Shown here one piece after another: positions 16,964 to 25,644 of a stretch of 30,425 nt of DNA (within the stretch, counting starts at the first letter, position 1; the number at the start of each line of letters is the position of its first letter). The translations under genes were made by a program, and so were the position numbers. The stretch comes from Algiphilus sp. GTDB taxonomy: Bacteria > Pseudomonadota > Gammaproteobacteria > Nevskiales > Nevskiaceae. The stretch spans positions 1 to 30,425 of the forward strand of contig NZ_JAGLEJ010000045.1 in the NCBI RefSeq assembly GCF_023145115.1. Direction: 5' to 3'. The notes beneath the pieces were generated by a model, which was not told where the DNA came from, did not search any database, and saw nothing but the letters and a program-made list of their open reading frames with translations.

Positions 16964-18145
16964 TCATGCGCCGGCCGCCAGAGTTCGTGGTTCGCCGAGA
17001 TCCCGCCATGCCACGCGATCGCGACCGGCATCCTTGGCGCGGTAGAGCAGTGCGTCGGCCTGCTCGATAAGCGCGAGTGTCCGCGTGGACGGCTGCGGCA
17101 CCACGCACACGCCGCCGATACTGGCCGTGACGCGATGGGTGTCGCCATCCTCGCCGTGATGCGCGATGGTGCCGAGAGTGGTCCGGACCTGGTCCAGCAG
17201 TTCACCGAAGTGCCGGGAGTCGATGTCGTACCACGCGACCGCGAACTCCTCCCCGCCGTAGCGCGCCCGCAGATCCAGCGGACGCCGCGCCAGTCGCTCG
17301 GCGATCATCCGTCCCGATGCGCGGATGATGTCGTCACCGGCGAGATGGCCGAAGCGGTCGTTGATGTGCTTGAAGTGATCCAGGTCGATGAGCGCGATGC
17401 CGATCGCCGTTCCATCGCGCCGGGCCTGGGCAAGCAGCCGGTCCAGCTCGGCGAAGAACGTGCCGCGGTTGAGCAGGCCGGTGAGCTGGTCGGTGCGCGA
17501 CAGCACCCACGCTTCGCAGTGCCGCAGCCACAGCGCGCGCGTCAGCATGTCGGTGGTGACCGCGCCGCCGATCGCGATCAGCCACACGAAGACCATTTCG
17601 TAGGTGCGGTGCGCGATGGTCTGCTCGGCGGCGCCGAAACCGATCAGCATGAGCAGGTCCAGTGCCAGCACCGTGGTGGCGCCCAGGACGAAGCGGCGCG
17701 TCCGGTAACCGCCGAACGTGGCGACGGCGATCACCGCCAGCGCGACGAGATGGGTCGGATAGGCGACCTGGCCGGCATAGCCCAGCGCCTGCAGGCTCAG
17801 CACGACGCCCCACAGGCTGAGTACGCCGTAGGTCTGCACGGGCTGCGTGATGGGGTCGGGCCAGTCGCGCCAGGAGGCCAGAGCCGACAGCGCCATCGCC
17901 GGGAGCCCCCAGACGAGCTCGATGGCGAGCACCAGGGGCCTTGCCTCGGGCGACACCCGAAGCACGAGATCGTTGTACAGCGGAGCGAGCGCGAACGCGA
18001 CCGCTATCACCGAGAAGAACAGGATGCGCGGGACCCGATGGCGCGCTTCCTGGGCGTCGCGGAACATGGCCTCGATGGCCGGCGGGAACCGCAGGCGCCG
18101 CTTGAGCGTGCGGCCAGCCTCGTCCAGATCCTCGATACGCAGCAT
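16964..18145 (-). CDS. Membrane diguanylate cyclase (GGDEF protein)
   Basis: Protein of 393 residues that should make cyclic di-GMP. The N-terminal half has about six membrane segments (roughly 41-62, 70-91, 103-124, 130-147, 152-172 and 182-203) of no named sensor family. The GGDEF domain starts at RTDQLTGLLNRGTFFAELDR, has the metal Asp in ALIDLDHFKHINDRFGHLAG, and an active-site GGEEF at 297-301. An RxxD inhibitory site (RPLD, 288-291) stands exactly five residues before it, so product inhibition is expected. ATG 18143-18145 follows GAGGAGGGGG. The gene is alone on its transcript as far as can be seen. Confidence 0.93.
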   Translation of the reverse strand: MLRIEDLDEAGRTLKRRLRFPPAIEAMFRDAQEARHRVPRILFFSVIAVAFALAPLYNDLVLRVSPEARPLVLAIELVWGLPAMALSALASWRDWPDPITQPVQTYGVLSLWGVVLSLQALGYAGQVAYPTHLVALAVIAVATFGGYRTRRFVLGATTVLALDLLMLIGFGAAEQTIAHRTYEMVFVWLIAIGGAVTTDMLTRALWLRHCEAWVLSRTDQLTGLLNRGTFFAELDRLLAQARRDGTAIGIALIDLDHFKHINDRFGHLAGDDIIRASGRMIAERLARRPLDLRARYGGEEFAVAWYDIDSRHFGELLDQVRTTLGTIAHHGEDGDTHRVTASIGGVCVVPQPSTRTLALIEQADALLYRAKDAGRDRVAWRDLGEPRTLAAGA

Positions 18146-18239
18146 GCCCCCTCCTCGCGGCGGCTACGCGGTGGCCATGTGTTGAAGTTGCCGTAGCTTA
18201 ACCTGAGATGCCGCGCGGGTTGCGTCCCGCAAAAGGGGG

Positions 18240-18884
18240 CTACTGCCAGACGCCGTCGTCGCCGTCGGCGACGCGCCACAGATACCAGCTCGCGATCGAG
18301 CGCCAGGGTGTCCAGGCATCGGTGATCGCGCGCGTGGCGCGGGCGTCCAGCCTGACGCCATCGGCATAGAGCCGGTTGATGCTGTTGCGCAGCCCGACGT
18401 CGCCCATCGAGAAGACATCCGGGCGCTGCAGCACGAAGATCAGGAACATCTCGGCGGTCCACGGGCCGATGCCCGGGATGGCGGTGAGATCGGCGATGAC
18501 CGCACGGTCGTCGAGCGGATGCAGCCGGTCCGGCTCGATGCGTTCGCGTTCGACGGCCAGTGCGCGCAGGTAGCGCGCCTTGGCGGCGCTCAGACCGGCG
18601 CCGCGCAGGGTGTCGTCATCGGCCGCCAGGATGCGCTCGGCATCGATGACGCCGCCGAGGCGCTCGCGCAGACGTCCTTCCACGGTCGCCGCCGCCCTGG
18701 TCGAGATCTGCTGGCCGATGATGGCGCTGCACAGCGTCGGGAAGGCGGCGCGCTCGGTGTGCCACAGCGTGCAGTCACCGTAGCGCGCGACCAGTCGCTC
18801 CATGACGGCATCGGCGCCGGCCAGCGCCTGCTGGGCGGCGGTGTGATCGGGCGCGCCGGCTTCGGCGCGAGCGGTCTCCGGCAT
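18240..18884 (-). CDS. DNA-3-methyladenine glycosylase II-type (HhH-GPD) protein
   Basis: Base-excision repair glycosylase of the AlkA superfamily, 214 residues. IIGQQISTRAA (55-65) is the typical N-terminal helix motif. The helix-hairpin-helix is IPGIGPWTAEMFL (136-148). The catalytic Asp is probably D162 in FSMGDVGL. It lacks the N-terminal beta domain of E. coli AlkA, as do many short bacterial versions. It probably removes alkylated purines. It lies between the diguanylate cyclase and desaturase genes with non-coding gaps on both sides. Confidence 0.9.
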   Translation of the reverse strand: MPETARAEAGAPDHTAAQQALAGADAVMERLVARYGDCTLWHTERAAFPTLCSAIIGQQISTRAAATVEGRLRERLGGVIDAERILAADDDTLRGAGLSAAKARYLRALAVERERIEPDRLHPLDDRAVIADLTAIPGIGPWTAEMFLIFVLQRPDVFSMGDVGLRNSINRLYADGVRLDARATRAITDAWTPWRSIASWYLWRVADGDDGVWQ

Positions 18885-18956
18885 GGCGCGGACCGGCGGG
18901 AAGGGGCCCCGATGCTAGCGCGGAAGGCGCTGCATCGGGGGTGTGCCGGTCCCCGT

Positions 18957-20078
18957 CTATGCCGCGTCGGCCAGCGGTGCCGGGGCGTGCACCGGCGGCG
19001 TCGCGTGGTCGGCGGTGCGCTTGCCGCGCCCGCCGGGCAGCGAGAGCCGCAGGATGCGCTTCCAGGTGGAGGCCACCTGCCTGACGAACGGCCCGGTGTT
19101 GTAGGGCAGGCCGTGCCGCTCGCAGATGGCGCGCACTTCGGGCGCGATCTCCGCGTAGCGGTGCGCCGGCAGGTCCGGGAACAGGTGATGCTCGATCTGG
19201 AAGCTCAGGTTGCCGCTCATGATGTGCATGAGGCGCCCGCCCTCGAAGTTCGCGGACCCCAGCAGCTGGCGGACATACCAGTGGCCGCGGGTCTCGTTGT
19301 CGATCACCGACGGGTCGAACTGCTCGACCTCTTCCGGGAAGTGCCCGTTGAAGATCACCGCGCAGGCCCAGACGTTGCGCGTGGCGTTGGCCGCCACGTT
19401 GCCCAGGAGGACCAGAGGCGCGAACGGTCCGCCCAGCGCCGGGAACAGCGCGTAGTCCTTGGCCAGCTGCTTGCGCATCTTCTTCCAGACCGGCTTGAAC
19501 TCCTTCGCGAGCTGCTTGCGGGACTTGGTGCCGTAGACCAGATAGTCCTCCAGCTTGAGGTTCTGGACGGCCACGAAGTGCTGGAAGAAGAGGTGCAGGA
19601 TCACCGCCAGCGGCGCGTTGAACAGGAAGCGCGGCTCCCAGGGCTGGTCCTCCGACATGCGCAGCAGGCCGTAGCCGATGTCGTGATCCTTGCCGAGCAC
19701 GTTGGTGAAGGTGTGGTGCTCGTAGTTGTGCGTGTGCTTCCAGTTCTCGGCGGTGTCGGCCGTGTCCCAGTCGAAGTGCTTCGAATGCACGGCGGGGTCG
19801 CCCATCCAGTCGTACTGGCCGTGCATGACGTTGTGGCCGATCTCCATGTTGTCGAGGATCTTCGACACCGACAGCGCGGCGACGCCGGGCAGCCAGGTGA
19901 CGGGCAGCATCATCAGCCCGCGGCCGGTGATCTCCAGCTGCCGCTGGCGCTTGATGAGGCCGCGGATGTAGTCGGCATCGCGGCTGCCCAGGTCGGCCAG
20001 CACGCGGTTGCGGATGGCGTCGAACTCGGCACCGATGGTGGCGTAGTCCTGCTCGGTGAGCTTGCGGGTATGGGTCAT
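18957..20078 (-). CDS. Membrane fatty acid desaturase
   Basis: Di-iron integral-membrane desaturase of 373 residues. The three histidine boxes are HNVMH (82-86), HNYEHH (117-122) and QIEHH (294-298), with hydrophobic stretches around 55-75, 155-172 and 218-245. The third box with Gln is typical of front-end or acyl-lipid desaturases. ATG follows a GGAGG site. The gene begins 46 bases after the reductase gene on the same strand, and the reductase is the expected electron donor. This matches the reductase-desaturase pairs of Pseudomonas DesB and mycobacterial DesA3. Confidence 0.94.
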   Translation of the reverse strand: MTHTRKLTEQDYATIGAEFDAIRNRVLADLGSRDADYIRGLIKRQRQLEITGRGLMMLPVTWLPGVAALSVSKILDNMEIGHNVMHGQYDWMGDPAVHSKHFDWDTADTAENWKHTHNYEHHTFTNVLGKDHDIGYGLLRMSEDQPWEPRFLFNAPLAVILHLFFQHFVAVQNLKLEDYLVYGTKSRKQLAKEFKPVWKKMRKQLAKDYALFPALGGPFAPLVLLGNVAANATRNVWACAVIFNGHFPEEVEQFDPSVIDNETRGHWYVRQLLGSANFEGGRLMHIMSGNLSFQIEHHLFPDLPAHRYAEIAPEVRAICERHGLPYNTGPFVRQVASTWKRILRLSLPGGRGKRTADHATPPVHAPAPLADAA

Positions 20079-20124
20079 GGCGTGACCTCCGGGAGAATGG
20101 GTTGGTAGGCGGTGCGCGTGGGGG

Positions 20125-21240
20125 TCAGAGGTCCAGTGCGACGGTGCCCACCGGCACGCTCACGCAGATCTGGATCTCTTCCTCGCCGGCATCGCTGATG
20201 GCGCCGCTGCGCGTGTCGCGCACGCGGCCGGATGTCTTGCGGCAGGTGCAGCTGTGGCAGATGCCCATGCGGCAGCCGGCCTCGGGGCGCAGGCCGGCGG
20301 CCTCGGCCTGGTCCAGCAGGGTGCCGCCGTCGTTGGTCGCGACGCGCTCGCTGTGCGAGAACCGGACCTCGCCCTCGGCGCTGTCGTCGCGCGGCATCGG
20401 GGCAGCGGTGAAGCGCTCGGCGTTCAGGCGGTCGGCGATGCCCTCGGCTTCCCACGTGGCCTCGACGTGCTCCATGAGGCCGGCCGGGCCGCACACGAAG
20501 GTGGTCGCCTTACGGTAGTCCGGCACCGCACGTGCCAGCTGGCGGCGATCGAAGCGACCCTGCAGCGCGCCGCTGTCGTCGTCGGTGTAGGCGAGCAGCA
20601 GCTCGACGTTGGGGTGCGCCGCCGCGATGGCGGCGAGCTCGTCGCGGTAGAGCTGCATCCCGGGGCTGCGCGCGTAGTGCAGGAAGGTGATGCGGCCGCG
20701 ATGGCCCTCGTCGCAGAGCGTGCGCAGCATGGCCATCACCGGCGTGATGCCGCTGCCGCCGCTGATCAGCAGGATGCGGTCGGGCCGCGACCCGGGCAGC
20801 GCGAACGTGCCCTCGGCCGCCGACAGCGTCACCACCATGCCCACGCGGGCGTGATCGCGCAGATGGCGGGTCAGGGTGCCGGTGTCGTTGACGCGGGCGG
20901 TGATCTCGATCTCGCCGTCGGCGGCGTGCGCCGAGTTGGCCGGCGAGAAGCACCGCGTGCAGCGGCGTCCGGCGATGTCGATGCTCAGGCGCACGTACTG
21001 GCCCGGGCGGAAACCCGCCCAGTTGTCGTTCGGCCGCAGCGTCAGCGTGACGGTGTCGTCGGTCTGCCGGCGCACCGCCGTGACGCGGGCGCGGGTCGCA
21101 TGCACCGCCCAGGCGGGGTTGAGGGTCTCCAGGTAGCGGTCGACGCCGTGCGGCGTCGTCAGCGATGCCACCAGCTCCGAGCGCAGCGCGCGCTGGATGC
21201 CGGAGCGGAACGATTGGGTGAGCGCGTTTGCAGTGGTCAT
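20125..21240 (-). CDS. Ferredoxin-NAD(P)H reductase with C-terminal [2Fe-2S] domain (desaturase electron donor)
   Basis: Hybrid flavoprotein of 371 residues. The FAD domain has RPGQYVRLSIDI and a variant flavin motif RCFSPAN (96-102) in place of RxYS. The NAD(P)H domain has LLISGGSGITPVMAMLRTL (157-175) and FVCGPAGLMEHVE. The C-terminal plant-type [2Fe-2S] domain has Cys323, Cys328, Cys331 and Cys359. It should pass electrons from NAD(P)H to the desaturase encoded next. I chose ATG 21238-21240: the longer start at 21273 lies upstream of the predicted transcription start. The promoter and a probable operator are just upstream. Confidence 0.93.
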   Translation of the reverse strand: MTTANALTQSFRSGIQRALRSELVASLTTPHGVDRYLETLNPAWAVHATRARVTAVRRQTDDTVTLTLRPNDNWAGFRPGQYVRLSIDIAGRRCTRCFSPANSAHAADGEIEITARVNDTGTLTRHLRDHARVGMVVTLSAAEGTFALPGSRPDRILLISGGSGITPVMAMLRTLCDEGHRGRITFLHYARSPGMQLYRDELAAIAAAHPNVELLLAYTDDDSGALQGRFDRRQLARAVPDYRKATTFVCGPAGLMEHVEATWEAEGIADRLNAERFTAAPMPRDDSAEGEVRFSHSERVATNDGGTLLDQAEAAGLRPEAGCRMGICHSCTCRKTSGRVRDTRSGAISDAGEEEIQICVSVPVGTVALDL

Positions 21241-21255
21241 GGCGAACACATGTAC

Positions 21256-21271
21256 GTGAACATATGTGCAC
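21256..21271. promoter_or_regulatory. Probable repressor operator of the reductase-desaturase operon
   Basis: GTGAACATATGTGCAC is a 16-base palindrome matching its own reverse complement at 14 positions. It overlaps the predicted -10 box and transcription start. A further half-site (TGTTCAC, 21304-21310) lies beyond the -35 box and an ACATGT at 21248-21253. In Pseudomonas a TetR-type protein (DesT) controls the equivalent operon; no such regulator gene is in the window. Confidence 0.55.
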
Positions 21272-21299
21272 ACTACATGCGCGCCGGTCAGCGTGTCAA
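21270..21299 (-). promoter_or_regulatory. Candidate sigma-70 promoter of the reductase-desaturase operon
   Basis: On the minus strand a perfect TTGACA (21294-21299) is followed after 18 bases by TAGTGT (21270-21275), about 30 bases upstream of the reductase ATG. The -10 box is weak (3/6). The rest of 21300-21601 has an AT-rich patch near 21325-21347 and otherwise no feature I can name. Confidence 0.5.
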
Positions 21300-21601
21300 C
21301 GACTGTTCACATCGATATCGCAACACAATGAAATATATAACTATATTCGGCAACCGTGCATCGACGCCGGCCCTGCACGTTTCCGAGGGAGCACGGTAAA
21401 AGCGGGAAATCGACTTGTTGGAGAACGGTCGTCCACGGCGCGTGAGGCGGTCCGGCCGGGCGGCGACGGGGTGCGCGCCGGGCGCCGTCGGGAACCCGCG
21501 ATGCGGGAGCGGCGGTCGGAGTGGTGGAACGTCGGCTGCTCCGGGTGCGGGCGGTGCGGCCGAGCCGATACACTCGTGCTCCTACAGCGATCGCGTGCAT
21601 C

Positions 21602-22783
21602 ATGCTTTTCAGCTTCTTCTTCGCGCTGCGTGACGCCGGGCTCAAGCCGTCGCTCTCCGAGTTCCTGATGCTGCTCGAGGCGATGTCGAAGCGCTTGGTG
21701 GTGTTCAACGTCGACGACTTCTATCACCTGTCGCGCGCCGCACTGGTCAAGGACGAGTCGCAGTTCGACCGATTCGACCGCGCCTTCGCGGCCTACTTCG
21801 AGGGCGTGCAGGCCAGCGGTGCCGAGCTCTTCGGGGACATCCCGGACGAGTGGCTGCGCGCCATGGCCGAGAAGCACCTGACGCCGGAGGACATGGCCAA
21901 GGCGCAGGCCCTGGGCGGCCTCGACAAGCTGCTGGAGACGCTCAAGGAGCGCCTCGAGGAGCAGACCGAGCGGCACGAGGGCGGCAACAAGTGGATCGGC
22001 ACCGGCGGCACCTCGCCCTTCGGGCACGGCGGCTACAACCCCGAGGGCGTGCGCATCGGTGGCGAGGGCGGCCAGAAGCGCGCCGCCAAGGTCTGGGAGA
22101 AGCGCGACTTCGCGAATCTCGACAGCAGCGTCGAGCTGGGCACGCGCAACATCAAGGTGGCGCTGCGCCGTCTGCGCCGCTTCGCGCGCGAGGGCGCGGC
22201 CGATCAGCTCGACATCGACGACACCATCCGCAGCACCGCGCGCAACGCCGGCTACCTCGACCTCAAGATGGTCCCGGAACGGCACAACGCGGCCAAGGTC
22301 CTGCTGTTCCTCGATGTCGGCGGCTCCATGGATCCGCACGTGCGCGTCTGCGAGGAGCTCTTCTCCGCGGCCCGCACCGAGTTCAAGCATCTCGAGTACT
22401 TCTACTTCCACAACTTCCTGTACGAGTCGGTGTGGAAGGACAACCGGCGTCGGCACGACGAGCGCATGTCCACCTACGATGTGCTGCACCGCTTCCCGCC
22501 CGACTACAAGGTCATCTTCGTCGGCGACGCCATGATGGGGCCGTACGAGATCACGCATCCGGGCGGCAGCGTCGAGCACTGGAACGAGGAAGCCGGCGCG
22601 GTCTGGATGCAGCGCCTGATGGAAACCTACGACCACCTCGTATGGCTCAATCCGGAGCCGGAGTCGCACTGGGAGTACTCGCATTCGGTGAACATCACCC
22701 GCGAGGTGATCGGCGCCGACCGCATGTTCCCGATGACGCTCCAGGGGCTCGATAGCGCCATGCGCCGCCTCAGCAGCAAGTAA
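21602..22783 (+). CDS. VWA-domain (CoxE-like) protein, probable MoxR partner
   Basis: Protein of 393 residues with an N-terminal helical region and a C-terminal von Willebrand factor A-like domain. The metal-site strand reads VLLFLDVGGSMDPHV (233-247), so the DxSxS motif is DxGGS here; later VWA strands include YKVIFVGDAMMGPYEI. Relatives of this type are usually encoded directly after a MoxR ATPase; the MoxR gene of this window is 8.1 kb upstream. Residues 120-165 are Gly-rich and probably flexible. ATG 21602 is the first Met with family similarity; no strong ribosome binding site is visible. Confidence 0.87.
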   Translation: MLFSFFFALRDAGLKPSLSEFLMLLEAMSKRLVVFNVDDFYHLSRAALVKDESQFDRFDRAFAAYFEGVQASGAELFGDIPDEWLRAMAEKHLTPEDMAKAQALGGLDKLLETLKERLEEQTERHEGGNKWIGTGGTSPFGHGGYNPEGVRIGGEGGQKRAAKVWEKRDFANLDSSVELGTRNIKVALRRLRRFAREGAADQLDIDDTIRSTARNAGYLDLKMVPERHNAAKVLLFLDVGGSMDPHVRVCEELFSAARTEFKHLEYFYFHNFLYESVWKDNRRRHDERMSTYDVLHRFPPDYKVIFVGDAMMGPYEITHPGGSVEHWNEEAGAVWMQRLMETYDHLVWLNPEPESHWEYSHSVNITREVIGADRMFPMTLQGLDSAMRRLSSK

Positions 22784-22834
22784 GATGCCGACGCGGGTTC
22801 ATCCGCGCCACAACACCAAAGGGAGACTTCCGAC

Positions 22835-23242
22835 ATGACGCCTTCACTGACCGCTGTCGCGCTGTTCGCCGCGTGGGCCCTCGTGCTCATCGGTCTGATC
22901 ATCAGCTACCGCGTGTTCCTCGTGCTCGCCAAAGGCACTCCGGCCTATTCCTGGACGCGCGGCAAGGCCATCCAGGACCCCCCGATCATCGAGCGCGCCA
23001 GCCACGCCCACCTCAACACGCTGGAGAACCTGCCGGTGTTCGCGGCCATCGTCCTGGCCGGTGTCGTTTCCGGGCAGGGCGCGGCGATCGACGCGCTGGC
23101 GCCCTGGGTGCTCTACGCCCGCGTCGGGCAGTCGGTGGTGCACCTGATCGGCGTGAACCAGCCGCTGGTGCTGGTGCGTGCGGGGCTCTTCGGCGCACAG
23201 GTGGTGCTCTTCATCATCATGCTGATCCGCCTCTTCGCCTGA
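22835..23242 (+). CDS. MAPEG-family membrane protein
   Basis: Small integral-membrane protein of 135 residues with four hydrophobic helices (about 5-30, 65-82, 88-108 and 113-134). The signature between helices 1 and 2, IIERASHAHLNTLENLPVFA, carries the conserved Arg, Asn and Glu of the MAPEG glutathione-transferase-like family. Bacterial members may conjugate or reduce lipophilic substrates with glutathione; the substrate is unknown. ATG follows an AAGGGAG site. It sits between the VWA gene and the sanA-like gene on one strand. Confidence 0.88.
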   Translation: MTPSLTAVALFAAWALVLIGLIISYRVFLVLAKGTPAYSWTRGKAIQDPPIIERASHAHLNTLENLPVFAAIVLAGVVSGQGAAIDALAPWVLYARVGQSVVHLIGVNQPLVLVRAGLFGAQVVLFIIMLIRLFA

Positions 23243-23267
23243 TCCCCGACCGAGCCGAACCGCCGCC

Positions 23268-23942
23268 GTGACCCTGCGTGCCAAACGTCTGCTCAAACGA
23301 TGGTTGCCGATGGGCTTCTTCGCCTTCGCGCTCATCGTGCTGCTGGGCAATCGCTGGGTCATCAACAGCACCGACTCCTACATCTACGACAACACCGGGC
23401 TGCTGCCCGAGAATCGCGTAGGCATCGTGCTGGGGACGAGCCCCTACACCCGCGGGGGCGGGCGCAGCCGTGACTTTCACGGGCGCATCGAGGCGGCGGT
23501 GAAGCTCTACGAGGCCGGCAAGATCCGGCACATCATCGTGTCCGGAGCCAACCCGGATGCCACCTACAACGAGCCGCGCCGTATGTGGCAGGAGCTGGTC
23601 AAGGCCGGCGTGCCGCAGGATGCGCTGACCATGGACTTCGCGGGCTTCCGCACCTTCGACTCGGTGGCGCGCGCCAAGCGCGTCTTCGGGCTGGAGCGCT
23701 TCACGCTGGTGACGCAGAAGTACCACACCTATCGCGCGGTCTTCCTGGCGCGCAAGATGAACGTGCCGGCGGTGGCGTACATCGCCGACGGCACGCAGAA
23801 CCGGCACCCGGTGCGCGAGGTGTTCGCGCGCGTGAAGGCCATCCTCGATCTGTTCGTGCTGCGCACCGAGCCGCGCTTCGTCGGCGAGCGCGAGCCGCTC
23901 CCGGGCAGCGAGGAGGAGGGCGGCGAGGAGATCCTCACCTGA
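23268..23942 (+). CDS. SanA-like DUF218 envelope protein
   Basis: Protein of 224 residues with one N-terminal membrane segment (about 14-32) and a periplasmic DUF218 domain. The motifs VGIVLGTSPYTRGGGRSRDF, LYEAGKIRHIIVSGANPDAT with YNEPRRMW, and DFAGFRTFDSVARAKRVFG closely match SanA of enteric bacteria. SanA is linked to envelope barrier function and vancomycin tolerance; the reaction is not known. The start is GTG 23268, 25 bases after the MAPEG gene, with no strong ribosome binding site. It ends 8 bases from the convergent glpD stop. Confidence 0.88.
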   Translation: MTLRAKRLLKRWLPMGFFAFALIVLLGNRWVINSTDSYIYDNTGLLPENRVGIVLGTSPYTRGGGRSRDFHGRIEAAVKLYEAGKIRHIIVSGANPDATYNEPRRMWQELVKAGVPQDALTMDFAGFRTFDSVARAKRVFGLERFTLVTQKYHTYRAVFLARKMNVPAVAYIADGTQNRHPVREVFARVKAILDLFVLRTEPRFVGEREPLPGSEEEGGEEILT

Positions 23943-23950
23943 GCCGCTGC

Positions 23951-25498
23951 TCAGGCGGGCGGCAGTAGCGACGCGATGTTCGCCGCCGCGGCCTCCGGGT
24001 CGCGCGCCAGCAGTGCCAGCGGCAGGCGCCGGCGCAGCACGTCCTGCGCGGTGACCGCCATTTCGTCCTGCACGGCCACGGCGGCCTCGACACGCGCGAA
24101 GGGGCTCTCGGGATCGATCCGGGCGGCCAGCGAGGTGTCGTCGCCGAGCAGCTCGCACAGGCGGTCCACCCGCGTGCCGTGCCGCAGCGCCGCCTGCAGC
24201 GCGGCGCCCTCGTCCAGGCCGGCCGCGCGCAGGCGCTGCTGGGCGTCGTCGAGCCACTCGCCGAGGCGCTCGTCCGAGGGCGGCGCACCCGGCAGCGGTT
24301 GCGCATCGGTACGCGACGGCGCGCGGCAGCCGAGCGCGGCGGCCACGCCGTCGATGACCTCTCCGGCATCCAGCCGGGCGGTCGTGTACTTGCCGCCGAT
24401 GGGCACGGTCAGGCCCGGCTGCGGATGCGCGATCTCGAACTCGCGCGTCACGCGCGACAGGCTGCCGGTGTCCTGTGCCTGCAGGGTGCGGATGCCGGCG
24501 AAGCGCTGGATGATGTCCTCCTCGCGCCAGGGCAGGCCGGGCATCCAGGCGTGGGCCGCCGCCAGCAGGTAGCGGCATTCCTCGTCGCCGGGCACGGCGT
24601 CGGACGGCCGCTCGACCGAGACCTCGGTCGTGCCCACCAGGGTGCGGTGGTAGTAGGGAATGACGAAGAACACGCGCCCGTCCTGCGGGGCGTTCAGCAG
24701 AAAGGCGCTGTGGCAGTCCGGGATGCCGGGCAGCACCAGATGGGTGCCCTTCACGAACTGCACCGGTGGCGCGTGATCCGCCACGATGTCGCGCACCCAG
24801 GGCCCCACGGTGGCAACGGTATGGCGGGCGCGCAGCTGCCAGCGATGGCCGGAGCGAGTGTCCTGCAGCGCCGCGCCGGTCACCGCGCCGTTGTGCGCGC
24901 GCAGCGACTCGGCGCGCACATGGTTGGCGCACACCGCACCGGCTGCCTGCGCCGCCGCGACCACCAGCGCCACCAGGCGGGCGTCGTCCTCCTGGCAGTC
25001 GCCGTAGCGGAAGCCGCCGCGCAGCCCGTTCTCGGCGAGGAAGGGGTAGCGATGCAGCAGGCGGTCGCGATTGAAGCGCTTATGGCGCTGCACTGGCTGC
25101 CGGCCCCAGGCGAGGGTGTCGTAGAGCACCAGGCCGGCGCGCAGACGGCCCATGCCGACGCGCGCGCCCCGCCACACCGGCAGCACGAAGTTGATCGGCC
25201 GCACCATATGCGGTGCCAGCCGTGCCAGCACGCGGCGCTCGGTCAGCGCATGGCGCACCAGCCCGAACTCGAAGTTCTCCAGATAGCGCAGGCCGCCGTG
25301 AATGAGCTTGGACGACGCCGAAGAGGTGCCCGCGCCCCAGTCCTCGGCCTCGACCAGCGCCGTGCGCAGTCCGCGACTGGCCGCGTCATACGCCGCCCAG
25401 GCGCCGTAGATGCCGCCGCCGATGACGAGCACATCGAATTCCGTGTCCGACTGCAGCGCCGGGATATCGCGCCGCAGCGGGAAGGCCGCTGATTCCAT
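23951..25498 (-). CDS. glpD: FAD-dependent (aerobic) glycerol-3-phosphate dehydrogenase
   Basis: Membrane-associated flavoenzyme that oxidises glycerol-3-phosphate to dihydroxyacetone phosphate and passes electrons to quinone. It has about 515 residues; E. coli GlpD has 501. The FAD-binding start is DVLVIGGGIYGAWAAYDAAS (22-41), then GAGTSSASSKLIHGGLRYLE. The substrate region includes VKGTHLVLPG, FVIPYYHRTLVGTTEV and PIGGKYTTAR, followed by the C-terminal helical domain. ATG 25496-25498 fits the family N-terminus; an extra 42-codon extension upstream does not. No glpF, glpK or glpR is nearby. Confidence 0.95.
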   Translation of the reverse strand: MESAAFPLRRDIPALQSDTEFDVLVIGGGIYGAWAAYDAASRGLRTALVEAEDWGAGTSSASSKLIHGGLRYLENFEFGLVRHALTERRVLARLAPHMVRPINFVLPVWRGARVGMGRLRAGLVLYDTLAWGRQPVQRHKRFNRDRLLHRYPFLAENGLRGGFRYGDCQEDDARLVALVVAAAQAAGAVCANHVRAESLRAHNGAVTGAALQDTRSGHRWQLRARHTVATVGPWVRDIVADHAPPVQFVKGTHLVLPGIPDCHSAFLLNAPQDGRVFFVIPYYHRTLVGTTEVSVERPSDAVPGDEECRYLLAAAHAWMPGLPWREEDIIQRFAGIRTLQAQDTGSLSRVTREFEIAHPQPGLTVPIGGKYTTARLDAGEVIDGVAAALGCRAPSRTDAQPLPGAPPSDERLGEWLDDAQQRLRAAGLDEGAALQAALRHGTRVDRLCELLGDDTSLAARIDPESPFARVEAAVAVQDEMAVTAQDVLRRRLPLALLARDPEAAAANIASLLPPA

Positions 25499-25644
25499 GT
25501 CGCTAGTGTGCCTAAGCCGGAGAATGCCGCGCGCCGCCGTGCGCGCGCGGCCGAAGTTGCCGGGATGCCACCCGTTCGAGCGTCTACACTGAAGCAAGAG
25601 CTGCGCCGTCCAGCGCCCGTCCACAACCCCATAAGGAGAGAACC

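Noticed and set aside
25499..25644. Defined promoters in the glpD-mscS divergent gap
   Set aside because: A TACACT is present near 25587 but no -35 at workable spacing on either strand.
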